From positions 2,108,001 through 2,172,000 of the forward strand of contig NZ_BMJB01000001.1 of the NCBI RefSeq assembly GCF_014642855.1: a stretch of DNA of 64,000 bases, read 5' to 3'. The notes beneath the pieces are model-generated. The model did no database searches and had not been told where the DNA came from. It saw only the letters and a program-made list of their open reading frames with translations. Positions 34,897 through 43,883 of this stretch are shown in pieces. The position numbers and the translations under genes are program-made. Position 1 is the stretch's first letter. Every line of letters starts with the position of its first letter. The stretch is from Edaphobacter acidisoli (GTDB lineage Bacteria > Acidobacteriota > Terriglobia > Terriglobales > Acidobacteriaceae).

Positions 34897-37140
34897 ATGA
34901 ACTCTTCTCGCCACCGTATCGCCTTTCTTTGCCATATCCAAGCCGTAACAATCTTCTTCTTGCTCTCGTGTCTGCTGTTTGCTGATCTAAATGCGCACTC
35001 ACAGCAGCCTGCTGTACGCGAGCGAAAGCGGATTGGATTGGTGCTCGAAGGTGGCGGTGCACTCGGGTTTGCCCATATTGGTGTCCTGCAGTGGCTGGAA
35101 GAGCACCATATACCAGTAGATGATGTGGCCGGAACGAGCATGGGTGGCCTAGTAGGAGGCCTGTATGCCTCGGGTAATAGTCCCGACCAGATTGTGCAGT
35201 TCGTCGCTGGCATCGACTGGCCGACAGTACTGGGTGGACAAGCGCCTTTCGACACGCTTGGCTACCGCCGCAAGGAAGACCGTGTGGCATTCCCTAATCG
35301 CTTGGAATTCGGATTCAAGCATGGGTTCGGACTGCCAAGCGGCTTGAACTCCGGCGCAGGCGTGGGATTGCTGCTAGACCGCGAGATGCTTCCTTATTAT
35401 GACCTCAAGAATTTCGACGACCTCCCAATCCCTTTTCGCTGCGTAGCAACAGAGATGGTTTCTGGAACAGCCCACGTGTTCCATGACGGCTCGCTGGCAC
35501 AAGCAATGCGCGCAAGCATGTCAATCCCTGGCGTCTTCGCCCCAGTAACGCATGGAAACGAAATCTACTCTGATGGCGCAGCGGTGGACAACCTTCCAGT
35601 CGATGTAGCCAGAAAGATGGGCGCGCAGGTGGTAATTGCGGTGTACCTCGACACTGGTACGGTGGATCGCAGCAGTCTGAATTCTCTGGTCGGAGTAGCA
35701 GGCAGAAACCTCTCAATCATGATTGCAGCGAACGAGAAGGAGAACATGAAAAATGCCGACATTCTGCTGAAGGCCAATGTAAGCAAGTTCACATCTGGCG
35801 ACTTCACAAAGAGTGCAGAGATTATTCCGCAGGGATACAAGATCGCACAGGAACATGCAGCCGAGCTTGAAAAGTATGCCCTGAACGACGCGGACTGGAA
35901 AGCATACGTCGCGCAGCGCAATGCTCGTCGCAAGACGCGGGTTCCGGTGCCCGCTTTCATCTATATCTACGGCTTGAACGGTGCTCAGAAGGCAGAGGTC
36001 CAAAACGAATTTGCAAAGTTTGTAGGCCACCCGCTAGACCCGGACAAAGTAGAAACTACGATAGCGGAGCTGCTGGGCACAGGGACCTATGAAAGCATAA
36101 GTTACAACATGATTGACATGGGCGGGAAAACAGGTTTGCTAATCCGTCCGCACACCAAAAAACATGCGCCACCATTTCTTAACTTAGGGCCAACTCTTTC
36201 TGCCAACGACTCGAATCATCTGCTACTGGGACTAGGTGCGAGGGCGACTTTCACAGACATCACAGGGCCTGGCTCCGAGCTGCGCCTGGACGGTTCCGTG
36301 GGCCCGCTGGCAGGAATGAGCGGGGAATTTTACAAGCCGATACACTTCCTCCATTTCAGAAAGGGTTACTTCGTAGCAGGCCGTGCCTATGTGACCTACA
36401 CGACGGCATACTTCTTCCAGGGCAGCAGTCAGCTCTCACAGTACACAGAGCACAGAAAAGGCTTCGGAGCGGACATCGGGTATCAGTTCAACACTCGGAC
36501 CGAACTGCGGCTGGGCGAAGATTATCAATGGTATGGCGACACCAGAACGATCGGCGAACCGGAACAGAAGGAGTTCAGCCTTCATCCACTGGTGAGTTCG
36601 GCCCGCCTCAACTACTTTGGTCAGAATGACGTTGAAATCCCTTCGCGGGGATCGATCGTGCAATCTTCACTTGACTACTACACGCAACGCCCCAACCAGA
36701 ACGGCGGCTATACGCAGATGAACACTTATCTCGCACATTTTTTCCCTCTACGTGAACGGGGGACAATCGCGGTCATGGCAAATGGAGGCACGAGCTTTAA
36801 CTCGCAGAACCTTGGTCTCGCCGGATTTGAGATCGGTGGACCGCTACGCATGAGCGCGTATGATCGCGGTGAGCTCTTGGGCGATGATTACTTTCTCCTC
36901 CAAGGCGCCTATCTCTTTCAAGTGACGAAGCTGAATCCGGTGATCGGTGACAGCATATATGCTGCAGGATTTTATGAAATGGCAAAGACATGGAATAGCC
37001 CATCAGGCACCCCTTCACTTCCAAACGATGTGGCCGGAGCGTTGATCGTCAAAACGCTGATTGGCCCTATCTATGGCGGCATAAGCATTGGCGACAGCAG
37101 CCACAGGAAGTGGTTCTTCGGGATGGGACGCGTTTTTTAG
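34897..37140 (+). CDS. Patatin-like phospholipase with Omp85-type C-terminal barrel
   Basis: A 747-residue exported protein. The signal peptide covers residues 1-36. The patatin domain at 44-330 has the oxyanion loop GLVLEGGGALG, nucleophile Ser81 in GTSMGG and the catalytic Asp in SDGAAVDNLP near residue 227. A POTRA-like linker (about 350-420) is followed by a surface-antigen barrel ending WFFGMGRVF. This is the PlpD (type Vd secretion) arrangement, in which the barrel anchors or exports the lipase. Preceded by an AT-poor leader; likely monocistronic, with threonine dehydratase 60 bp downstream. Confidence 0.85.
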   Translation: MNSSRHRIAFLCHIQAVTIFFLLSCLLFADLNAHSQQPAVRERKRIGLVLEGGGALGFAHIGVLQWLEEHHIPVDDVAGTSMGGLVGGLYASGNSPDQIVQFVAGIDWPTVLGGQAPFDTLGYRRKEDRVAFPNRLEFGFKHGFGLPSGLNSGAGVGLLLDREMLPYYDLKNFDDLPIPFRCVATEMVSGTAHVFHDGSLAQAMRASMSIPGVFAPVTHGNEIYSDGAAVDNLPVDVARKMGAQVVIAVYLDTGTVDRSSLNSLVGVAGRNLSIMIAANEKENMKNADILLKANVSKFTSGDFTKSAEIIPQGYKIAQEHAAELEKYALNDADWKAYVAQRNARRKTRVPVPAFIYIYGLNGAQKAEVQNEFAKFVGHPLDPDKVETTIAELLGTGTYESISYNMIDMGGKTGLLIRPHTKKHAPPFLNLGPTLSANDSNHLLLGLGARATFTDITGPGSELRLDGSVGPLAGMSGEFYKPIHFLHFRKGYFVAGRAYVTYTTAYFFQGSSQLSQYTEHRKGFGADIGYQFNTRTELRLGEDYQWYGDTRTIGEPEQKEFSLHPLVSSARLNYFGQNDVEIPSRGSIVQSSLDYYTQRPNQNGGYTQMNTYLAHFFPLRERGTIAVMANGGTSFNSQNLGLAGFEIGGPLRMSAYDRGELLGDDYFLLQGAYLFQVTKLNPVIGDSIYAAGFYEMAKTWNSPSGTPSLPNDVAGALIVKTLIGPIYGGISIGDSSHRKWFFGMGRVF

Positions 37141-37200
37141 CCGGGGACTCGCTACAACGCCTATGATAAATGCCGGCTCCGTGCAGCCGAGAAGGTATAG

Positions 37201-38214
37201 ATGGATAAGTTGGTGACACTGGAAGAGATACGTGCCGCGGAGAAACGGATTGCCGGAGTTGTGGTGCGCACTCCACTCTACCGCGTTTCACGCGCAAGGC
37301 TGCGCATGGCAAAAGCTGTCGAGCCGGAGTTTGACCTTTACATCAAAGCCGAGAGTGAGCAACCGATAGGCAGCTTCAAGCTACGCGGAGCATACAACAT
37401 GATGGCTCGGCTCACGCCCGAAGCCCTGCGCCTCGGGGTAATCACTTATTCGAGCGGAAATCATGCACAAGGGGTGGCGTATGCCGCGCGGGGTCTGGGC
37501 ACTAAGGCGGTCATCGTCATGCCAGAGAACGCTCCTGCAGTAAAGAAAGCAGCCACGACATCGCTTGGCGCTGAGATCGTCGAAGTCGGTCCAGCATCCT
37601 CCGAGCGGCGCGCAAAAGCTGAGGAATTGGCCGCGAAGTTCGGCTACACCATCATTCCACCTTACGATGACGCGGCAATCATTGCAGGCCAGGCCACCTG
37701 TGGACTAGAGATAGTGGAACAGTTACCCGGAGTAGGCTTGGTGATTGCCCCAGTAAGTGGAGGAGGGTTGCTAAGCGGAGTGGCAACAGCCATCAAATTG
37801 GCCGCTCCGCACGTAAAGGTCTGGGGAGCGGAGCCAGAATTGGCAGCCGATGCAAAGGAGAGCTTCGAGTCAAAAAAATTGGCCGAATGGCCAGCAAGCA
37901 AGACCACACGTACTATCTGCGATGGTCTACGGACTCAGACACTTGGCACACTTAACTTTAAACACATACTCAGTTACGTCGATGGGGTGACTGCTGTCGC
38001 CGAAGATGAGATCCTTGCTGCCATTCGCACCATGCTGCAAGTCACATCGCTAGTCCCAGAGCCAAGCGGTGCTGTATCCCTGGCCGCAGCGCTGTTCCAT
38101 GCAGATGAACTGCCCAAGGCGAACAAGGTTGTTGTGGTACTGAGCGGCGGGAATCTTGAACCCGAGTTGCGAAAGAGTCTTGAGGATAAATCTGCTGCTC
38201 ACCCGCATCATTGA
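37201..38214 (+). CDS. Threonine/serine dehydratase (PLP fold type II)
   Basis: A 337-residue enzyme forming 2-oxobutanoate from threonine or pyruvate from serine. The PLP lysine is in GSFKLRGAYN. The substrate loop is SSGNHAQGVAYAA, the phosphate-binding glycine loop is SGGGLLSG, and a C-terminal VVLSGGN completes the fold. There is no ACT regulatory domain, as in the catabolic type, so it is not expected to be feedback-inhibited by isoleucine. AGAAGG precedes the ATG. A serine racemase activity cannot be excluded from sequence. Confidence 0.9.
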   Translation: MDKLVTLEEIRAAEKRIAGVVVRTPLYRVSRARLRMAKAVEPEFDLYIKAESEQPIGSFKLRGAYNMMARLTPEALRLGVITYSSGNHAQGVAYAARGLGTKAVIVMPENAPAVKKAATTSLGAEIVEVGPASSERRAKAEELAAKFGYTIIPPYDDAAIIAGQATCGLEIVEQLPGVGLVIAPVSGGGLLSGVATAIKLAAPHVKVWGAEPELAADAKESFESKKLAEWPASKTTRTICDGLRTQTLGTLNFKHILSYVDGVTAVAEDEILAAIRTMLQVTSLVPEPSGAVSLAAALFHADELPKANKVVVVLSGGNLEPELRKSLEDKSAAHPHH

Positions 38215-38287
38215 TTTTCTGCTTCGCGCGCAGTACTAAGTAAGTTAGGCTTTCTCTAACATTTGTTGGAGCGTCTAATTGGTTGCT

Positions 38288-39316
38288 ATGCGAGTTCTTA
38301 AGCGATTGGTTTCGACATGGGTGAGTGCAACATTGCTCGTCACAGGTCTTGCATTGAGCCAGACAAGAGCACAGAAAGCCGCTTCAGGCTATGACCGGTC
38401 GGCGCGGGCGACGCTGTTGCACGAGGCCATCGTATATGTCGAAGCGGATCCTAACTCACAGAGGGTTTCGCTTGTAACTCCCGGCCACGAAGTCGTCATT
38501 ATGCAGCGCAGCGGACCCTGGGTCAAGGTATTTGCCAACACTGACGCAGGAGACGAAGCGCAGGAAGATGATTCTGATAAGCCAGAGTTCGGCGACGACA
38601 GCGCGCCGACGCCTGAGTCCGGATGGATCCGGAACAAGGGCATTGTGTCGCCGTCCACTCCAGGTGGAGACATGATCCTGTTCGGGGCGGCGGCGAACAC
38701 GGAGGCTCAAGCAGAGCAGCCTCATGCTCCCAAAGGAGCAGCTGAGGCAGCCCACCTGCTCTACAAGCGTGTTCCGGATTACTTTCCGAACTCTCCCCTG
38801 GCAGCCGAAGCAGCATGGCGCGCGGCCGACATCCGCTGGCAGCTCGACAAGCAGGACAACAGCACGCTGCCCAGTGCAAAGGAGCAGCAGGCTTATCTTC
38901 GTCCGCAGATTTACGAGGGCGCAATGAAGCGGGTCATGAAGAACTATCCCGGCACGTCCTATGCAGCTCGCGCGGCATATGACCTTATCGACAACAAACT
39001 CTGCGGCGACTGGCAGGGGCTGCCGAAGTGTCCAGAGATGGAGACTGGGCTCTACGAAAAATATGCGCGGCAGTATCCCGATAGCCCGAAAGCTCCAGAA
39101 GCGTTGTACAACGCCACGTACCGGCAAGGGGTGCTGGTCACGATGTATATGGTCGAGGATGACAAAAAGAAGGCTGACGATGCTGCTAAGAGGACCGCTG
39201 ACCTTGCTCAGTTGATGCAACAACAATATCCGAAATCGGACTACACGGCCCGCGCCGCAGCCATTGCATATAAAGTGCAGCAGGAGATTCCCGTCTATGG
39301 CAGTGACAGAGACTGA
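38288..39316 (+). CDS. Exported protein with SH3-like and TPR/OM-assembly-like regions
   Basis: About 342 residues from ATG at 38288; a TTG nine bases earlier is less likely. Signal peptide: VSATLLVTGLALSQTRAQ. Residues 40-110 look like a bacterial SH3 domain (ATLLHEAIVYVEADPNSQRV, VIMQRSGPWVKVF), ending in an acidic linker. Residues 140-340 hold helical repeats like those of YfiO/YbgF-type proteins (ARQYPDSPKAPEALYNATYR). It probably binds the cell wall or assembly factors. Its end overlaps the next gene by 20 bp. Confidence 0.7.
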   Translation: MRVLKRLVSTWVSATLLVTGLALSQTRAQKAASGYDRSARATLLHEAIVYVEADPNSQRVSLVTPGHEVVIMQRSGPWVKVFANTDAGDEAQEDDSDKPEFGDDSAPTPESGWIRNKGIVSPSTPGGDMILFGAAANTEAQAEQPHAPKGAAEAAHLLYKRVPDYFPNSPLAAEAAWRAADIRWQLDKQDNSTLPSAKEQQAYLRPQIYEGAMKRVMKNYPGTSYAARAAYDLIDNKLCGDWQGLPKCPEMETGLYEKYARQYPDSPKAPEALYNATYRQGVLVTMYMVEDDKKKADDAAKRTADLAQLMQQQYPKSDYTARAAAIAYKVQQEIPVYGSDRD

Positions 39317-39764
39317 AGCAATTGCGGCTTCGCTGCTGATAAGACCTATCGTCGCGGAAGATGCCAAACAGGTCGCGGAGTTAAGTAAGCAGCTAGGCTA
39401 TGAAATCTCTGCTGAAGCCGTCTCAGAAAGGATTTCGAGGCTTGCGGCATGCAAAGATACCCAGGTTGCGCTTGTAGCTTGCATTAACACGAACATGGTT
39501 GGTTGGATCGAAGCTGCGGTCACTCATCATTTGCAATCGCCGGCACATACGCTCATTACTGGACTTGTCGTCCGAAGCGAAGTGCGTAGCATGGGCGTTG
39601 GCAGGCGTCTATGTGCAGAAGTCGAAGCATGGAGCAGAAGCAAGGGTATCGCTTTATTGCGCGTGACGTCGCGGATGACGCGCGAACGGGCTCATCAGTT
39701 CTATCTACGCGAAGGCTTTACCCAAACTAAGACTCAAGCTGTCTTCGAAAAATCACTTTCCTGA
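39297..39764 (+). CDS. GNAT family N-acetyltransferase
   Basis: About 155 residues. The ATG at 39297 is chosen because AGGAG precedes it and the GNAT fold starts just after (LLIRPIVAEDAKQVAELSKQ). The acetyl-CoA loop is VRSEVRSMGVGRRLCAEVE and the fold ends HQFYLREGFTQTKTQAVF. The substrate is unknown. It overlaps the preceding gene by 20 bp and is 26 bp from uppP, so the three may be one transcript. Confidence 0.85.
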   Translation: MAVTETEAIAASLLIRPIVAEDAKQVAELSKQLGYEISAEAVSERISRLAACKDTQVALVACINTNMVGWIEAAVTHHLQSPAHTLITGLVVRSEVRSMGVGRRLCAEVEAWSRSKGIALLRVTSRMTRERAHQFYLREGFTQTKTQAVFEKSLS

Positions 39765-39790
39765 CACCCTTGACCGTTTAGGATTGAGTT

Positions 39791-40681
39791 ATGTCGATCC
39801 TCCAAGTGATTATTCTTGCCATAGTGCAAGGTATGGCAGAGCTGCTGCCTGTTTCCAGTTCTGCGCATGTTGTAGTTGCTGAAAAATTGATGGGACTGGA
39901 CCCCTCCTCGCCTGAGATGACATTGCTGCTGGTCATGCTGCATACAGGCACGATGTTCGCCGTGATTGCCTATTTCTGGAGCCAGTGGAAGCGGACCTAC
40001 TTCTCTTCTGCTGACTCGTTCAAGCGATTCCTCGTGCGTGTCATCTGGGCTACTGTGCTGACGGGCATCATAGGAGAAGCGCTGAACATCTTGATTGAAA
40101 AGACTATGTTCAAAGGAGCGTCCAAAGCTGAGATCGAGCTTCTCTTCGGCCGGCTGGATCTTATTGCGCCAGCCCTGCTCGCTGTAGGTGTTTTGATCCT
40201 CATTGCAGGACTGATGGAGAAACGACTAGCCGCCTCTGCTGCAAAAGTTTACGGCGACAGCGTGACCATGGGGCAAGCCGGATGGATGGGCGCAATTCAG
40301 GGGCTCTGCCTCCCGTTTCGCGGATTCTCACGGTCGGGCGCGACCATCTCAACCGGCATCCTGACGGGTGCGAGCAAAGAGCGCGCTGAGCGGTTCAGCT
40401 TCGCGCTGGCCGTAGTCCTGACTCCTCCGGTCGTCGCACGCGAAGTCCTGCGGCTTGTACATGCCTCACATGATGCAGTCGCAAGCGGAGTGCCCATCGA
40501 CCTGCACAGCAGTTTGATGGTGAGCCTACTGGGCATGGTGTTCGCATTTTTCGCCGGGCTGGTCGCGCTGAAATGGCTCAGCAGTTGGCTTGAACAGGGA
40601 CGCTGGTATTGGTTTGGAGTTTACTGCTTCATCGCCGCTGCAGTCGTGTTTTATCTGCACTATGGACCAAAGCACCTGTAG
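39791..40681 (+). CDS. uppP: Undecaprenyl-diphosphate phosphatase (UppP/BacA type)
   Basis: A 296-residue integral membrane enzyme that turns C55-PP into C55-P, recycling the lipid carrier for peptidoglycan and other envelope polymers. The first motif is AIVQGMAELLPVSSSAH with the catalytic Glu and Ser. The second is LPFRGFSRSGATIS with the essential Arg. Seven to eight hydrophobic helices cover the chain. High levels give bacitracin tolerance in other bacteria. A structured intergenic segment follows directly. Confidence 0.95.
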   Translation: MSILQVIILAIVQGMAELLPVSSSAHVVVAEKLMGLDPSSPEMTLLLVMLHTGTMFAVIAYFWSQWKRTYFSSADSFKRFLVRVIWATVLTGIIGEALNILIEKTMFKGASKAEIELLFGRLDLIAPALLAVGVLILIAGLMEKRLAASAAKVYGDSVTMGQAGWMGAIQGLCLPFRGFSRSGATISTGILTGASKERAERFSFALAVVLTPPVVAREVLRLVHASHDAVASGVPIDLHSSLMVSLLGMVFAFFAGLVALKWLSSWLEQGRWYWFGVYCFIAAAVVFYLHYGPKHL

Positions 40682-41044
40682 TGGTTCAGCCGGAGGTAAA
40701 CGGCTAAACAGGGTCCACCGGTCGGTGCGATTCTCCCTTCCGGCGGCAAGCAGGAGAAATCGCGAAAATCCCGCGCCCCTGTCAGCCGGTGCTAAGGACC
40801 GCCGGTCCATCACAGGCACCGGGCGGCGGTTTGTTATCCAGATAGATGCCTGATGTACGTGCAGGTTTGTATTCGGATACCCCACGATCGACAATCCCCG
40901 CTTTTGCTTTTGTACTTTGGGATAATCAAGGATGCTCTGGTGGTTTACGGCTTCGATGCCATCTCTTCCGCCGCATCCGGCTCCGGTGTGGGGACCTGCA
41001 TCGGCACGAGAAATGCCGCGCGCACCCCAAATGAAGGCTCCCCA
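40682..41044 (+). other. Long uppP-ftsK intergenic region
   Basis: 363 bp. The first 150 bp are GC-rich and strongly structured (see the RNA candidate). The remaining 200 bp is open in the ftsK frame but has no well-placed start codon before 41045. It presumably holds the ftsK promoter or leader. Confidence 0.5.
40684..40830 (+). ncRNA. Candidate structured RNA or leader between uppP and ftsK
   Basis: Several nested pairings are visible. CGGCT (40701-40705) pairs with AGCCG (40784-40788), extended by ACAGGG (40708-40713) with CCCTGT (40777-40782). A 13x13 internal loop follows. GCGATTCTCC (40727-40736) pairs with GGAGAAATCGC (40753-40763) with one bulge. A hairpin GGACC-GCC-GGTCC lies at 40796-40808, enclosed by CCGGTGC/GCACCGG, which competes with the first stem. 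Competing stems are typical of switches, but no known riboswitch or 6S/SRP core was recognised. Strand is uncertain since most pairs also hold on the minus strand. Confidence 0.35.
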
Positions 41045-43672
41045 ATGAAACCCCTGCGACTTGTTTCTTCGCCTACGCGACACCGCCGCGTGAATGAGGT
41101 TCTCGGTCTGGTCGTGCTCTTCGGCGCTACCCTGCTGCTGCTTGCGCTGGCCAGCTACACGCCGACTGACCCCTCTTTCAATACCATCGGCTCCTATGTC
41201 ACAGGAAGGCCCGCGCATAACTGGACTGGTCAGATCGGCGCATATGTGGCCGACGCGCTGCTTCAACTGATCGGCATCGCAGCATTCTTTCTTCCGCTCG
41301 TGCTGGGACGCCTTGGAATCTGCTGGATGCGCTCACGGCCTGCGGGATCTCCATTGGCAAAGACGATTGGGCTTGGGATGTGGGTAGTGTTTGCCCCAGC
41401 GGCCATCGGGCTGCTCCCGGGCAACCTGCTGTGGCGTCATACACTCCCGATTGCAGGCGTGAGCGGAAGGCTGCTCTCCGATTTTCTCGTCGAATATTTG
41501 AATCTTCCCGGCGCATCCATCGTGCTGCTGATGATGGTTGCCTTGTCGCTCTATTTGGCCACAACGTTTACCTTCAACACTGCACGCGAGTGGACCACAG
41601 CGCGATTCGGTTTTATGCAGCGTCTATGGGAGTGGCGGTCTAGACGCAAAGCGCGTCGGAAGGGCCTCGAAATCGACCCCGAAAACTTTGGCAGCAAGCG
41701 TGAGATGGCTGAGGCGAAAGCCCGCCGTGCTCGCGATAAGTCTGAGGCGGTCGCGGCAAAATCCAAGGAGCCTGCTAACACATTGCTTGGCAGCCTCTTC
41801 GGATGGCTTAGCCGCCGGAAGCGCATCGAACCTGCTTCAACTGAGCCTGAATGGGAGCCCGTATCTGAGCCATCTTCCGTGTGGCAGTCGATGCCGCGCA
41901 CACTCGTCGATGCCCCACCAGTTACGCCTTTGAGCACAGCAACCGCAGCCGCTGCTCCTTATGCGGAGGCGTTAGCAAAGGCAGCCGCACCAATCCGAGC
42001 TGTCGATGACGAATCAAACTTCGCCAGTCGCAACTTCTTCGACAAACCAGTCCAACCGCCGGCTCCTGCGCCGGTGCCGAAAAAGCTGCAGGAACCGAAG
42101 ACTCCCGCAGCCGAGGTCCCTTCCGCTACTCCCGCCGACGCAGGAATCTCATTTGGCAAACGTGCTGATGCAGACATCAAGCCAGTAACAATCGTGCCGA
42201 AGAGCGTACGCGGCTACAAGCTGCCTCCATCATCGTTGCTCCACCGCGACGACGACCACACCATCGTGCGCGAAGAGGTTCTGCGTGAAGAGGCACGAGT
42301 ACTTGTAGAAAAGTGCGCCGAGTTTGGCGTCAACGGCCAGGTTACGCAGATCAACCCGGGTCCCGTCGTAACCACCTTCGAGTTTCGCCCTGACGCGGGT
42401 GTAAAGGTCGCACGCATCACCGGTCTGGGCGACGACCTTTGCCTCGCCATGGCTGCCGAGTCGATTCTCATCGAGCGGATGCCGGGCAAAAACACTGTCG
42501 GCATCCAGGTACCAAACAGCTCCCGCGAAACGATTTGGCTGCGCGATGTGGTCGAGTGCGAGAGCTTCGCGCAATCCAAGAGCCGCCTCGCCATCGCACT
42601 TGGCAAAGACATCAACGGGCGCATCGTCACAGCCGACCTCGCCGCCATGCCTCACGTTCTCATCGCAGGCTCGACCGGTTCAGGAAAATCCGTCGCGATC
42701 AACGCAATGATTATGAGCGTGCTCTTCAAGAACACGCCTGAGCAGGTGCGCATGATCCTCGTCGATCCGAAGCGCGTCGAGCTTGGCATGTACGAAGGTA
42801 TCCCGCATCTGTTCACGCCCATCATCACCGAGGCAAAGCTTGCGGCTAATGCGCTGCGCAATGCCGTGCGTGAGATGGAGCGGCGGCTGAAACTGCTCGC
42901 CGCCAACCACGTGCGTAACATCGACCAGTTCAACAAGCTCTTCGAGCACGGCAGCGAGTACCTGTTCGAGGATGTGAACCAGGAACCTTTGCCCTACATC
43001 ATCATCATCATTGACGAGCTCGCCGACCTGATGATGCTCGATCGCGCGAACGTCGAAGAGTCCATTACGCGCCTCGCCCAAATGGCCCGCGCCGTCGGCA
43101 TTCACCTGATTCTCGCGACGCAACGCCCGTCTGTCGACGTCATCACTGGCCTTATCAAGGCCAATGTTCCTACACGCATGAGCTTCCGCCTCGCAACAAA
43201 GGTGGATTCACGCACCATCATCGACTCGAACGGCGCCGAAAGCCTGCTTGGGCGCGGCGACATGCTGTATCTGCCTCCGGGCACGAGCCGCGTGCAGCGC
43301 GTTCACGCGCCCTTCGTCACAGAAAAGGAGATCTCCGCCGTTACCTCTTTCTGGAAGGAGCAGGGCGAGGCTGAGTACGTCCATGGCTTCCTCGAAGGCC
43401 CCAAAGATGAGGCAGGGAAAGAAATCAGCAGCGAGTCAGATGGCGAAGACAACGACCCGATGTACGACGATGCAGTGCGGCTGGTCTTCGAGTTCGGCAA
43501 GGCGAGCACTTCTCTGCTCCAGCGTCGTCTCCGCATCGGCTATGGTCGCGCGGCACATCTGATCGACCTGATGTACAACGACGGTCTGGTCGGTCCGGCG
43601 GATGGTTCCAAACCACGCGAGCTGCTCAAGTCTCCGAACTGGCTGAGCGAGGTGGATGCCGCGATGCGGTAG
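41045..43672 (+). CDS. ftsK: FtsK/SpoIIIE DNA translocase
   Basis: About 875 residues from ATG at 41045, chosen because the 64 codons before it show no membrane or FtsK similarity. Four to five N-terminal membrane helices (residues 15-190) are followed by a charged, Pro/Ala-rich linker (about 215-400) and the RecA-like motor: alpha domain, Walker A in GSTGSGKSVAIN, Walker B in IIIIIDELADLMM and the ATQRPSVDVITG segment. The C-terminal gamma winged helix (LLQRRLRIGYGRAAHLIDLM) reads KOPS-like DNA guides. It moves chromosome ends through the division septum and activates XerCD. Confidence 0.95.
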   Translation: MKPLRLVSSPTRHRRVNEVLGLVVLFGATLLLLALASYTPTDPSFNTIGSYVTGRPAHNWTGQIGAYVADALLQLIGIAAFFLPLVLGRLGICWMRSRPAGSPLAKTIGLGMWVVFAPAAIGLLPGNLLWRHTLPIAGVSGRLLSDFLVEYLNLPGASIVLLMMVALSLYLATTFTFNTAREWTTARFGFMQRLWEWRSRRKARRKGLEIDPENFGSKREMAEAKARRARDKSEAVAAKSKEPANTLLGSLFGWLSRRKRIEPASTEPEWEPVSEPSSVWQSMPRTLVDAPPVTPLSTATAAAAPYAEALAKAAAPIRAVDDESNFASRNFFDKPVQPPAPAPVPKKLQEPKTPAAEVPSATPADAGISFGKRADADIKPVTIVPKSVRGYKLPPSSLLHRDDDHTIVREEVLREEARVLVEKCAEFGVNGQVTQINPGPVVTTFEFRPDAGVKVARITGLGDDLCLAMAAESILIERMPGKNTVGIQVPNSSRETIWLRDVVECESFAQSKSRLAIALGKDINGRIVTADLAAMPHVLIAGSTGSGKSVAINAMIMSVLFKNTPEQVRMILVDPKRVELGMYEGIPHLFTPIITEAKLAANALRNAVREMERRLKLLAANHVRNIDQFNKLFEHGSEYLFEDVNQEPLPYIIIIIDELADLMMLDRANVEESITRLAQMARAVGIHLILATQRPSVDVITGLIKANVPTRMSFRLATKVDSRTIIDSNGAESLLGRGDMLYLPPGTSRVQRVHAPFVTEKEISAVTSFWKEQGEAEYVHGFLEGPKDEAGKEISSESDGEDNDPMYDDAVRLVFEFGKASTSLLQRRLRIGYGRAAHLIDLMYNDGLVGPADGSKPRELLKSPNWLSEVDAAMR

Positions 43673-43769
43673 GTACCCCCTCCCCGTACTTGAGTACCAA
43701 AGTATTCGAAATAAAGGGGATAAGTATCGGATACTTGCGCACGTTTGATGCCAAACTCTGCTTAAGTGG

Positions 43770-43805
43770 GGAAGCCCGGCCAGTCGCCGGGCTTCCTCTT
43801 CTCCT
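43770..43805 (+). terminator. Terminator between convergent ftsK and DUF3999 genes
   Basis: An 11-pair perfect stem GGAAGCCCGGC/GCCGGGCTTCC with loop CAGTC, followed by TCTTCTCCT. It could serve both strands. Upstream, 43686-43736 contains GTACTTGAGTAC and the inverted repeat AAGTATC-G-GATACTT, unexplained. Confidence 0.7.
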
Positions 43806-43883
43806 GATTTAAGGTTATCAGCGGTGTCAAGAGTGGGTGTGGAAATCACCCACTCTTGTTACGCGAACTTCAGGGGCAGGACA

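Noticed and set aside
40780..40840. FMN riboswitch on the minus strand, based on the word ACCGGCGGT
   Set aside because: The other conserved blocks of that riboswitch are absent and no riboflavin gene is downstream.
40853..41044. N-terminal extension of FtsK by 64 residues
   Set aside because: No similarity to FtsK membrane regions and no ribosome site; ATG at 41045 precedes the first membrane helix.
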